Source: an uncultured Clostridia bacterium
Lineage (GTDB): Bacteria > Bacillota > Clostridia > Oscillospirales > Ruminococcaceae
NCBI GenBank assembly: GCA_947175655.1
Contig: CAMWNQ010000055.1
Span: 1-10,013, forward strand
DNA: 10,013 nucleotides
Direction of reading: 5' to 3'
The notes beneath the pieces were generated by a model. It had not been told where the DNA came from, did no database searches, and worked only from the letters and a program-made list of their open reading frames with translations. Positions 1 through 6,496 of the stretch are shown here, in pieces. The position numbers and the translations under genes were made by a program. How positions within the stretch are numbered: the first letter of the stretch is position 1; each line of letters opens with the position of its first letter.

Positions 1-150
1 AAAATCGTTACTTTTGGTGATTATATATATTATGTGAGAGCAAAAATGTTGTATAATAATAAGAGAATTCACAATAGAAAGAATGTGAAAAAAAATGCTG
101 AGAAAAAAGAAAATCAGAAAAACAAAATCAAAAATAAAAAAATTCTTTAA
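1..150 (+). CDS. 3' end of a probable YabQ-like sporulation membrane protein (partial)
   Basis: Frame 1 is open from the first base to a TAA at 148-150 and would encode the last 49 residues of a protein that begins outside the window. It starts KIVTFGDYIYYVR and continues into a very lysine- and asparagine-rich tail. In Bacillus and many clostridia yabQ, a membrane protein needed for the spore cortex, sits directly upstream of divIC, and a basic cytoplasmic tail after the last membrane segment would fit it. The reading overlaps the divIC start by 56 bases in another frame, which is long for a gene overlap. The identification comes from gene order and composition, not from a recognised motif. 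The open frame could also be chance in an A-rich stretch, although the non-repetitive first 25 codons look coding. Confidence 0.42.
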   Translation, partial: KIVTFGDYIYYVRAKMLYNNKRIHNRKNVKKNAEKKENQKNKIKNKKIL

Positions 151-415
151 TAATATACCATTTAAAATTGTTTCAATTACCTTGGTTATATGCTGTACTG
201 TTATAAGCATCTCAACAGAGTATGACAGAATGCAGAAAGAAGAAGAGCTCTTAATTATTAAAGAAAAAATCAAAGATTATGAAAACGAAAATGCAGAGTT
301 ACAGCAAAATCTTGAAGGCGATGATATGACTGCTTACATAGAAAAAGTTGCCAGAGAAGATTTCAACTATGCTTACCCAGATGAACAAAGATTTTATGAC
401 ACTTCTCGCAATTAA
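95..415 (+). CDS. divIC: Septum formation initiator family protein (DivIC/FtsB type)
   Basis: This is a small bitopic division protein of 106 residues. In the family, the protein joins FtsL and DivIB/FtsQ in the divisome and helps activate septal peptidoglycan synthesis. A lysine-rich cytoplasmic N-terminus (1-21) is followed by one membrane segment (about 22-40), an extracytoplasmic coiled coil (about 44-75, rich in Glu, Lys and Leu) and a short tail. The tail contains YIEKVAREDF and YAYPDEQRFYD, which resemble the conserved end of the family. The length is usual. No in-frame start exists further upstream because a TGA lies at 86-88. The ribosome site is weak (AGAAAG at 76-81), so translation may be coupled to the preceding reading frame. 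The following S1-domain gene reproduces the divIC-yabR pair of Bacillus, which supports the call. Confidence 0.85.
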   Translation: MLRKKKIRKTKSKIKKFFNNIPFKIVSITLVICCTVISISTEYDRMQKEEELLIIKEKIKDYENENAELQQNLEGDDMTAYIEKVAREDFNYAYPDEQRFYDTSRN

Positions 416-505
416 TCTTTAGGAGTTACAAAACAAATCAAATATATCTAAAATTTTTTAAGAAAGGAAAAGCTACACAAGAAAAATAAATATATTAAAG
501 TTTTC

Positions 506-535
506 TTGATATGGACAGCTGTCTGTTCATATTTT
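506..535 (+). promoter_or_regulatory. Possible weak promoter with a central palindrome upstream of the S1-domain gene
   Basis: TTGATA at 506-511 could be a -35 box, paired with CATATT at 528-533 (16 bp spacing) or TATTTT at 530-535 (18 bp). The perfect 10-bp palindrome GACAGCTGTC (514-523) lies in the spacer, where a repressor could act. The 140-base gap after divIC makes a separate promoter plausible, but the region is AT-rich and such matches arise easily by chance. Confidence 0.25.
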
Positions 536-555
536 AAGTAGCAAGGATAACCCTG

Positions 556-1023
556 ATGCAACTTGAAATCGGAAAAATTTATGAAGGAAAAGTAAAAAAT
601 ATCACTCAGTATGGTGCTTTCATCGACATTAATGGCGGTGGTACGGGTATGGTTCATATTTCTGAAATATCCAACTCTTTTGTAAACGAAATAAGAGAAT
701 TCCTTACAGAAAATCAGGAAGTCAAAGTTAAAGTAATAGGTATCAATGATGCCGGAAAAGTTAGTCTTTCAATTAAAAAGGCTATGGACAATCCGCCTCC
801 AAAAAATGACCATCAACACAATTATAATCATAACAGAAGTAATAATCAAAATCAAAAACGTGATGACCGTCAGAAACAGAATGTCTGGGAACCTAAAAAA
901 ACAACTCCTTCTTCTGAGATGTCCTTTGAGGATATGATGACAAAATTCAAACAGAATAGTGAAGAAAAAATGTGCGAACTCAAAAGAAGTACCGACCGCA
1001 AAAATCGCACCAGAAGAAAGTAA
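556..1023 (+). CDS. yabR: YabR-like S1 domain RNA-binding protein
   Basis: A single S1 (OB-fold) RNA-binding domain fills about residues 4-76: it opens with GKIYEGKVKNITQYGAFIDI, has the GMVHISEIS turn, and ends with GKVSLSIKKA. This arrangement matches YabR/general stress protein 13, a cytoplasmic protein thought to act on RNA or ribosomes. After the domain comes a hydrophilic, probably disordered tail (about 77-155) rich in Asn, Gln, Lys and Arg. It contains a short SFEDMMTKFKQNSEEKM segment also common in clostridial homologues, and it ends very basic. The start is supported by AAGGA at 543-547, eight bases before ATG. The gene follows divIC by 140 bases and ends right at a terminator. The symbol rests on both domain and synteny with Bacillus divIC-yabR. 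Confidence 0.85.
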   Translation: MQLEIGKIYEGKVKNITQYGAFIDINGGGTGMVHISEISNSFVNEIREFLTENQEVKVKVIGINDAGKVSLSIKKAMDNPPPKNDHQHNYNHNRSNNQNQKRDDRQKQNVWEPKKTTPSSEMSFEDMMTKFKQNSEEKMCELKRSTDRKNRTRRK

Positions 1024-1052
1024 AAAAACGGGCTTTTATGCCCGCTTTTTTT
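1022..1052. terminator. Bidirectional intrinsic terminator between convergent units
   Basis: The stem CGGGC/GCCCG (1029-1033 with 1040-1044) closes a six-base loop. It is flanked by seven A residues on the left and seven T residues on the right. It therefore has a U-tract in both directions and can end the yabR transcript on the plus strand and the ydj-like operon on the minus strand, whose last stop codon is only 14 bases away. Confidence 0.85.
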
Positions 1053-1065
1053 ATGATATTTTATA

Positions 1066-2001
1066 TTATCTGTGTCCTCCGCCTCCGCCGTGCGAACCGC
1101 CTCCACTTGAACCTCCGCCTGATGAATGATGAGAACTTCCAGATGAACTTTCTATTCTTTTTCTGTCTGTATACTGCCTTATAAATATATCGTTTGTTTC
1201 TGTAAAATTGCTGTTGTTTCTTGCAATGTATGCTGAAGAATCACAGCTTTTCTTAAATTTATATGTACTCTTTATTATAAAATACATCACAATTCCCACT
1301 ACAAAACCAGTCAGAAGACCTATTAAAACATTTAGAGGTTTAAACATTACAAATAATGGCTTTTTTGATGATATGACCGCTTTTCCATTTTTTGAATATA
1401 TGTATTTATGGTCAGCAGAATCATATGCATAATAGCCTTTTTTAGCTCCTCGTTTAGCATATATTTTCAACTGACGACAAAATTCTTCAATACCAAGCTT
1501 TATATCATTTGCTTTTATTTCTTCGCCTGATGACGGAAAATATTCATATATTTCTTCAAGCATTGAATCTATTCTGTTTGAATCTCCATCATTTTTTGAA
1601 TCAGTATAGGTAAGTATTGCCATACCGCTTGTTGATATGTAATCATATGCTGGTACTCCACCGGATAAATCAACATAGAAAAATAAACCGTCTGTATTTT
1701 CTCCGAAAAGGTCTTCATACATCTTGTCTGCAAAAACTTCCGTTTCAGAATCCGTCAAATTTGTACTGCTTATATACACTAATACATACATATCTATTTC
1801 TTCTGCTGTTTGTTTGATAGTATCATTTATTTCTTTGAGTTCACTTTCCGAAAAAAGACCATATTCAGTATAAAGTCCACAGTTTTCAAAATACTCCTGA
1901 TTGTCAGCTTCTGCAAATACAATTCCGGAAATCGGCATTAAAAATAAATATATGAATAACACTGAAATAATTCCACTTATAATATTCTTTATCTTTACCA
2001 T
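1066..2001 (-). CDS. TPM domain-containing membrane-anchored protein (YdjH-like)
   Basis: This 311-residue protein has an N-terminal signal peptide (about 1-30, ending in GIVFA). A TPM domain follows (about 36-180), the fold found in photosystem-repair Psb32/TLP18.3 and in Bacillus YdjH, here with the ENTDGLFFYVDLS segment. A second membrane segment lies at about 224-244. The protein ends in a Ser/Gly/His-rich tail (286-311), typical of YdjH/YgcG-type proteins. The start was set at 2001, not at an upstream ATG at 2070, because GGGAGG (2011-2016) lies nine bases before it and the signal peptide begins there. The start overlaps the stop of the preceding zinc-ribbon gene by seven bases (ATGGTAA), implying translational coupling. 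In Bacillus the YdjG-YdjH-YdjI set works with PspA in the envelope stress response; a matching role here is inferred. It is the last gene of the operon. Confidence 0.78.
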   Translation of the reverse strand: MVKIKNIISGIISVLFIYLFLMPISGIVFAEADNQEYFENCGLYTEYGLFSESELKEINDTIKQTAEEIDMYVLVYISSTNLTDSETEVFADKMYEDLFGENTDGLFFYVDLSGGVPAYDYISTSGMAILTYTDSKNDGDSNRIDSMLEEIYEYFPSSGEEIKANDIKLGIEEFCRQLKIYAKRGAKKGYYAYDSADHKYIYSKNGKAVISSKKPLFVMFKPLNVLIGLLTGFVVGIVMYFIIKSTYKFKKSCDSSAYIARNNSNFTETNDIFIRQYTDRKRIESSSGSSHHSSGGGSSGGGSHGGGGGHR

Positions 2002-3062
2002 AAAAAATATCCTCCCAGCATCGTAATCAATGTCACCACAAGTGCTGTTATTCCACAGAAGATACCACATTTAAGACGGTCAAAAGGTGGTGTTCCTGCT
2101 ATTTTGCCCGTCTGTCCATTTAATGCAAATGAATAAGTCTTACCATTATGCATATATGTCATAAACCATACCGGCAAAAGTGCATATTCCCAGTCTGTAT
2201 TAATAATATTATAATTTTCAGATGTTCTTATTACTGAACTATATCCGATTACGCTATCCGAAATTACAGATTGACAACCTTTTTCTGCTCTCTGACGTAT
2301 TCTGGGAAAAATCTGTGCCTTACTCACATCATACTTATCTGCATAAAATCCGCTTAAATATGACATTGAAAAATCCTTTGCTTCATCATATCTGAAAGGC
2401 TCTATTGCTTCCATAAGAGCATCTTCTATCTTACTTGCACCGTCCGCAGGTATTTTGTTTATCTTTATATCGGCTTTTCTGATTATGCTGTATTCTTTTG
2501 TTTCAGTATAACGATAATTTCCAGAACTCCATGTACGTATTTTTTTACCTATGGCATTATAACTTGCCTTTATGTCACAATCAGCAAGCCAGAAAGGTAC
2601 ATAAAGTCCAGTCATTTTTTCAAGCTGACTTGTTGTTTTGAAATTCTTAGGCACAAACCATTTTTTCCAGCACCAGTCCTTAAATATAGTTTCAGCACGT
2701 TCTCTGTTTATCTGGAATCCAATTACTTTCTTTGGTCTGTATTCTCCGGAAAGACGACCTGAAAGTATTACAGGTTCGTGACAATAATAACAAAATGTTG
2801 CTGACGTATTTTCATCTGATATTATTTCTGCTCCACAGCTTCCGCAATGATATACATTTGTATGCTCATTGAATTCATTCTGTTCAGCTTGATTTGCATT
2901 ATTAACCGAAGTATCCTGATTTTCTTCATTTCGGGCATTTATTTCTCTTACTTCTTGTTCTGTGAATTCACTGAAACAGTATTCACAACCGAAATTTTGA
3001 GTATCTGGCTTGAATTTAAGCTCTCCGCCACAGTTAGGGCATTTATACTGTACGGCTTCCAA
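1995..3062 (-). CDS. Double zinc-ribbon membrane protein (TFIIB-type zinc ribbon, YdjG-like)
   Basis: The 355-residue product carries two N-terminal zinc ribbons: C8-x2-C11 with C26-x2-C29, and C73-x2-C76 with C91-x2-C94. They are separated by an Asn/Glu-rich linker. A middle domain of about 200 residues follows, with the segments LTGLYVPFWLADC-like (here MTGLYVPFWLADCD) and PVWFMTY typical of this family, then one C-terminal membrane helix (about 333-354). Such proteins are often labelled TFIIB-type zinc ribbon or primosomal protein N'-like, but no helicase part is present. The start is a TTG at 3060-3062, supported by GGAG (3070-3073) seven bases upstream and by the first zinc ribbon beginning at residue 8. 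It is the middle gene of the operon, between the SPFH and TPM genes, as a partner of both. Its biochemical role is unknown; adaptor or scaffold at the membrane is an inference. Confidence 0.78.
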   Translation of the reverse strand: MEAVQYKCPNCGGELKFKPDTQNFGCEYCFSEFTEQEVREINARNEENQDTSVNNANQAEQNEFNEHTNVYHCGSCGAEIISDENTSATFCYYCHEPVILSGRLSGEYRPKKVIGFQINRERAETIFKDWCWKKWFVPKNFKTTSQLEKMTGLYVPFWLADCDIKASYNAIGKKIRTWSSGNYRYTETKEYSIIRKADIKINKIPADGASKIEDALMEAIEPFRYDEAKDFSMSYLSGFYADKYDVSKAQIFPRIRQRAEKGCQSVISDSVIGYSSVIRTSENYNIINTDWEYALLPVWFMTYMHNGKTYSFALNGQTGKIAGTPPFDRLKCGIFCGITALVVTLITMLGGYFLW

Positions 3063-3069
3063 AATATCA

Positions 3070-3073
3070 CTCC
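3070..3073 (-). promoter_or_regulatory. Ribosome binding site that supports a TTG start
   Basis: GGAG on the minus strand lies seven bases before the TTG start at 3062. No ATG or GTG with better spacing exists in this frame before the first zinc-ribbon cysteines. Confidence 0.6.
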
Positions 3074-3098
3074 ATTCTTTAACATATTAACAATACTA

Positions 3099-3134
3099 CG
3101 GGCGAACGATATTTCAATTCGCCCGCCCTTTTTT
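3099..3134. terminator. Intercistronic stem-loop; intrinsic terminator in the plus direction only
   Basis: A perfect 8-bp stem CGGGCGAA/TTCGCCCG (3099-3106 with 3118-3125) encloses an 11-base loop. Six T residues follow at 3129-3134 on the plus strand, so it could stop antisense transcription. In the direction of the operon (minus strand) no T-run follows, so it should act there only as a pausing, processing or stabilising hairpin between the SPFH and zinc-ribbon genes. Confidence 0.55.
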
Positions 3135-3142
3135 ATAAATTA

Positions 3143-4402
3143 TTATTTTCTGTTTCCGCAATTCTGACAGAAATTTCCTGTATTTGTTGTTCCGCAAGAA
3201 CAAGTCCAAGTTCCTGACTGTGCCGGCTTTCTGTTGCCACAGCTCTGACAGAAATTTCCTGTATTTGTTGCACCACATGAACAAGTCCAAGTTCCTGACT
3301 GTGCTGGCTTTCTGTTGCCACAGCTCTGACAGAAATTTCCTGTATTTACTGCTCCACAAGAGCAAGTCCAACTGTCAGTACTATTCTGATTTCTCTGTGC
3401 TTGTTGTGCCTGCATCTGCTGTGCATTGGCTGATGAAGCAGACTGCATAAAACCTCCGGCACTGTTCATTCCCATTCCCATTGCCATAAATGCATTGCCT
3501 GCACCTGAACTGTTTGAACCGGCAGATTCAAGACCTCTTGCTACTGAACCCTGAACATAACCTTCCCTTACTACAGGGTCACGGAGCATTGCTCCTCTGT
3601 TACGCATATTTATTAAACGCTGGCTTTCTTCATCGTATGAAATAGATGCTATAGCTACGGAACAGATTTCCATTCCTCTTAAGCTCTTCCACTGGTCATC
3701 AAGTGCTGTTCTCATATAATTAGCAAGTGAAAGTGTTTCAGCATTAAGATGTGATATTCTTTTTCCGTCCACTGACATTCTTGCTATTGAATTCTGGAGT
3801 GACTGTGTAAATTCCATTAAGTACTGCTCACCTATATTATTCATATCCACACGCTGTGCGTTTCTTGGACAAGCTTCTTTAAAAAATTTAATAGGGTCTG
3901 TTATTTTTATGGAATATGTTCCGTGACATCTTAAAAAAAGTTCTGCATCATAATAATTATCATAATAATTGAGCGCATTTCTTGTTCCGAATTTTATGTT
4001 TTTTATTTCCTGAAGATTTATAAAATAAATCTCCTGCTTAGATGAAGGCTGTCCGCCGAATTTAAATCTGTTCCAAGTATCTTTTAATGAATCCTTGAAT
4101 TCTCCGTTGAAAAGAGATGGTGCTGATGACATAAATACTTCATAATACCCCGGTTCAGCACAATAATCAACTATATTTCCGCCGTCAACAAGAAGCATCA
4201 TCTGATTCTGTCCGACTATAATTTTTGAACCATTTGAAACTAAACTTGTTGATTGTCTTCTGTTACTGCTTCTTCTATCGTGAACCTGTACGCCTCTTGT
4301 CATAGCAGTTGTATCAGTCATATTGTCAGCTTCTATAAAGTCAAGCCAAGAATCTGCAAGACTTCCGTTTATAGCTCCTGCTGCTGCTCTTATTAATCCC
4401 AT
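3143..4402 (-). CDS. SPFH domain protein with three C-terminal zinc ribbons (YdjI-like)
   Basis: This is the first gene of the operon and encodes 419 residues. Residues of roughly 45-290 form an SPFH (flotillin/stomatin-like) domain of the YdjI or 'virion core protein' subgroup, with features such as QNQMMLLVDGG and MEICSVAIASISYDEES. No membrane segment is visible. A Gly/Met/Ala/Gln-rich linker (about 290-344) leads to three tandem copies of a zinc ribbon, CSCG-x8-CQSCG type, at 345-371, 372-398 and 399-419. Many relatives seem to carry fewer ribbons; that comparison is from memory. In Bacillus, YdjI helps place PspA at the membrane under envelope stress, so a scaffold role at the inner face of the membrane is likely but inferred. 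The start has GGAGG (4410-4414) seven bases upstream. A strong promoter precedes it, and the zinc-ribbon and TPM genes follow. Confidence 0.82.
   Translation of the reverse strand: MGLIRAAAGAINGSLADSWLDFIEADNMTDTTAMTRGVQVHDRRSSNRRQSTSLVSNGSKIIVGQNQMMLLVDGGNIVDYCAEPGYYEVFMSSAPSLFNGEFKDSLKDTWNRFKFGGQPSSKQEIYFINLQEIKNIKFGTRNALNYYDNYYDAELFLRCHGTYSIKITDPIKFFKEACPRNAQRVDMNNIGEQYLMEFTQSLQNSIARMSVDGKRISHLNAETLSLANYMRTALDDQWKSLRGMEICSVAIASISYDEESQRLINMRNRGAMLRDPVVREGYVQGSVARGLESAGSNSSGAGNAFMAMGMGMNSAGGFMQSASSANAQQMQAQQAQRNQNSTDSWTCSCGAVNTGNFCQSCGNRKPAQSGTWTCSCGATNTGNFCQSCGNRKPAQSGTWTCSCGTTNTGNFCQNCGNRK
3146..3370 (-). repeat. In-frame 81-bp tandem repeat encoding zinc ribbons (2.8 copies)
   Basis: Three near-identical units lie at 3290-3370, 3209-3289 and 3146-3208 (read on the minus strand); the last is cut by the stop codon. 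Each full unit encodes 27 residues, WTCSCG..NTGNFCQSCGNR plus a KPAQSGT linker. The DNA differs at only a few positions between copies, most of them near the Ala/Thr-Val/Thr positions. This points to recent duplication and possible copy-number variation. Confidence 0.92.
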
Positions 4403-4438
4403 GAAAATACCTCCGTATCTTTAATTTTATGTGTTTAT

Positions 4439-4467
4439 ATTATATCATATTCCCGTTTTTTTTGCAA
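4439..4467 (-). promoter_or_regulatory. Sigma-A-type promoter of the SPFH/zinc-ribbon/TPM operon
   Basis: On the minus strand TTGCAA (4462-4467) and a perfect TATAAT (4439-4444) are separated by exactly 17 bases. They lie 37 bases before the SPFH start codon. In Bacillus the related operon is driven by the stress factor SigW (AAC/CGT-like boxes). Here the visible signal is of the vegetative type, suggesting at least basal constitutive expression. Confidence 0.78.
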
Positions 4468-4679
4468 TATATTTCTGCGATTTTTATATCGGCACAATAA
4501 AAATAATTTTACTTTTATTGTTAAAATGCATAAATTTATTTATGAATTTTATATAAAGTAACAAATTCTAAAAAAACTTTTTCTCAATTTAAACGTCTGT
4601 ATTTAAAAAATAGTTATTTTCTGCCCCTTGTTGAACAGTGTTTTTTTGAAAAGTTTTAAGAAAGGAAGTGATTATATTT
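4468..4679. other. AT-rich intergenic region between the host operon and the phage module
   Basis: No gene is visible. The stretch is very rich in A and T. A weak plus-strand promoter candidate is TTGTTA (4518-4523), 17 bases, TATGAA (4541-4546). The dyad CATAAAT-TT-ATTTATG (4529-4544) overlaps its spacer and -10 box and could be an operator. TTGAACAGTGTT at 4631-4642 recurs inverted after terL. If the phage genes are an insertion, its left junction should lie here, but no tRNA end or direct-repeat partner is visible within the window. Confidence 0.5.
4663..4672 (+). promoter_or_regulatory. Ribosome binding site that decides the terS start
   Basis: AAGGAAGTGA closely resembles the ideal AAGGAGGTGA and lies seven bases before ATG at 4680. 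The in-frame GTG at 4668 is inside this site, so it is unlikely to be the start. Confidence 0.7.
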
Positions 4680-5186
4680 ATGAAAGACAGTGACAATAAA
4701 AAAAAGCTTTTCTGTTGTTATTTTGTCAAATACGGAAATATACGGGAATCGGCTATAAAGGCTGGATTTCCTCCGGAAACTGCTATGCTTGATGGTATTG
4801 AATGTCTGCGTTCAGCATATTGTCAGAAATTTATTTCAAAACTCTTTTCATCTACGACCTGCAATATTAATGGTATTATGTCAGGTCTGGAACGTTTGGC
4901 TTTTGGAAATTCAAATGATGCTGTTGCCCTTGCTTTTTCAGATGACTGTCAATCCCAAGACTTTATTTCAAATCTTGACCTTTTTAATGTATCTGAAATT
5001 AAAAAAGTAAAAGGGGGCGGAGTGGAAATCAAAATTTTTGATCGTCTTAAAGCTCTTGAAAAGATGTTCGAGTTTGTAAGTGCCTGTAATTCTTCTTCTG
5101 TTGCTGATAATTTTATAAATGCCCTCACTAACAACAATGATAATGACAGTGACAGTTATTATAATGATAAGGAAGATTTACAGTGA
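4680..5186 (+). CDS. Phage terminase small subunit (PBSX XtmA / Terminase_2-like)
   Basis: The terminase small subunit binds phage DNA at the packaging site and hands it to the large subunit. The 168-residue product has an N-terminal helix-turn-helix region at about 9-45: the FVKYGNIRESAIKAGFPPET segment matches the Terminase_2 pattern of a 'gN..eSA..AGf' helix pair. Near its C-terminal third (about 108-133) is VSEIKKVKGGGVEIKIFDRL followed by KALEKM, the other conserved block of this family. The last 30 residues are acidic and Asn/Ser-rich. ATG at 4680 was chosen because of the ribosome site at 4663-4672. It is the first gene of the phage block. Its TGA stop overlaps the GTG start of the large subunit by four bases, so the two are translationally coupled. 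Confidence 0.83.
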   Translation: MKDSDNKKKLFCCYFVKYGNIRESAIKAGFPPETAMLDGIECLRSAYCQKFISKLFSSTTCNINGIMSGLERLAFGNSNDAVALAFSDDCQSQDFISNLDLFNVSEIKKVKGGGVEIKIFDRLKALEKMFEFVSACNSSSVADNFINALTNNNDNDSDSYYNDKEDLQ

Positions 5187-6436
5187 ATTTTAAAAAGTTT
5201 TCAGAAAAACAAATCATTACTATGAAATGGTGGAATATGCCAGAATACTGTAATACTGATGCTTTAATATGCGATGGTGCTGTAAGAAGTGGTAAAACTT
5301 TTTCTATGTCTTTAGGATTTATCAGCTGGGCTTCACTTTTATTTGATAACAATACTTTTGCTTTTTGTGGCAAAACTATCGTATCTCTGAGAAGAAACGT
5401 AATTGAACCTTTAATAAAAACTGCATCTGAACTTGGATTTTCCTTTAATGAAAAAATCAGCCGTAATTATATTGATATTACTCTGAAAAATCATACAAAC
5501 AGATTTTATCTTTTCGGCGGTCGTGATAATTCTTCTGATTCTCTTATTCAAGGTATTACCCTTTCAGGAATTATGCTTGATGAAGTAGCTCTTATGTCTC
5601 GTTCATTTGTTGAACAGGCTATTGCAAGATGTTCTGTAAATAATGCAAAGATGTGGTTCAACTGTAATCCTGACAATCCTTCACACTGGTTCTATAAAGA
5701 ATGGATTTTAAAGGCAGAAAGTAAAAACGCTCTGTATCTTCACTTTACTATGGACGATAATCCTTCTCTTTCCAAAAAAGTAAAAAACAGATACAACAGA
5801 CTATACTCAGGTACTTTCTATAAAAGATTCATACTTGGTGAATGGACTTCCGCAAGCGGTATTATTTATCCTATGTTTGATGAAAATTCCCATACATTTT
5901 CTGAAATACCAGACTGTTCAAGATATATTATTTCCTGTGATTATGGTACTGTCAATCCTTCTTCTTTCGGGCTGTGGGGATTTTATGAAAATAATGGAAA
6001 ATGGTACAGGATTAGTGAATACTACTACTCTTCAAAATCTGAAGGCATTGCCAGAACTGATGAAGAACATTATAAGGCACTTGAAAATCTGGCTGGCTCT
6101 CTGAATGTTGAAAAAATCATTGTTGACCCGTCTGCTGCAAGTTTTATTGAATGCATCAGAAGGCATAATAAATTCAAAGTAAAAAAAGCCAATAATGATG
6201 TAATTTCAGGTATAAGGCTGGTTTCTGATATTCTTAAACAGAATAAAATTGCTTTCCATAAATCCTGTAAGGACTCCATAAGAGAATTTTCGCTTTATAG
6301 ATGGAATGAAAAAAACGGCTATGACTGTCCTGTTAAGGAAAATGACCACGCTATGGACGATATACGCTATTTTGTAACAGAAGTCTTCGGCAAAAACAGT
6401 ATTGACAACTTTTTCGTCGGAAGTATTTCAAGATAA
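5183..6436 (+). CDS. Phage terminase large subunit (PBSX-type ATPase/nuclease)
   Basis: This is the packaging motor: it cuts concatemeric DNA and drives it through the portal using ATP. The 417-residue length is normal for the family. Walker A is GAVRSGKT (32-39), in the CDG.VRSGKT context typical of PBSX-like terminases. Walker B with the catalytic acid is GIMLDE (D133, E134), and the coupling motif is FNCNPDNPSHW (159-169). The C-terminal RNase H-like nuclease shows the expected acids: D253 in CDYG, D315 in VDPSA, and D388/D392/D393 in DHAMDDIRY. All key residues are present, so the enzyme should be active. The start is GTG at 5183 overlapping the terS stop, with AAGGAAG at 5169-5175. A 60-base gap separates it from the portal gene. 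Confidence 0.95.
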   Translation: MNFKKFSEKQIITMKWWNMPEYCNTDALICDGAVRSGKTFSMSLGFISWASLLFDNNTFAFCGKTIVSLRRNVIEPLIKTASELGFSFNEKISRNYIDITLKNHTNRFYLFGGRDNSSDSLIQGITLSGIMLDEVALMSRSFVEQAIARCSVNNAKMWFNCNPDNPSHWFYKEWILKAESKNALYLHFTMDDNPSLSKKVKNRYNRLYSGTFYKRFILGEWTSASGIIYPMFDENSHTFSEIPDCSRYIISCDYGTVNPSSFGLWGFYENNGKWYRISEYYYSSKSEGIARTDEEHYKALENLAGSLNVEKIIVDPSAASFIECIRRHNKFKVKKANNDVISGIRLVSDILKQNKIAFHKSCKDSIREFSLYRWNEKNGYDCPVKENDHAMDDIRYFVTEVFGKNSIDNFFVGSISR

Positions 6437-6496
6437 CTTTTTTTTAACACTGTTCAATTCTATTTTATGATGTCAAAAAAGGAGGTTTGAGAATTT

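Noticed and set aside
2002..2070. Upstream ATG at 2070 as start of the TPM gene
   Set aside because: It would add 23 residues inside the preceding gene and place the signal peptide internally; the ATG at 2001 has a strong ribosome site and starts the signal peptide.
3146..3370. Possible CRISPR-like or intergenic repeat array
   Set aside because: The 81-bp units are contiguous, have no spacers and keep one reading frame encoding zinc ribbons.
3114..3371. Minus-strand open frames over the repeat region, and a plus-strand frame at 3184-3450
   Set aside because: They are other-frame readings of the zinc-ribbon repeats of the SPFH gene; the repetition of the DNA makes them look internally repetitive without being genes.
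4631..4642. LexA/DinR box (GAAC-N4-GTTC) upstream of the phage genes
   Set aside because: GAAC is present but the matching GTTC half is absent at four-base spacing, so the SOS-box consensus is not met.
6438..6460. T-run after terL as an intrinsic terminator
   Set aside because: No stable stem precedes the eight T residues, and the portal gene follows in the same direction with its own ribosome site.
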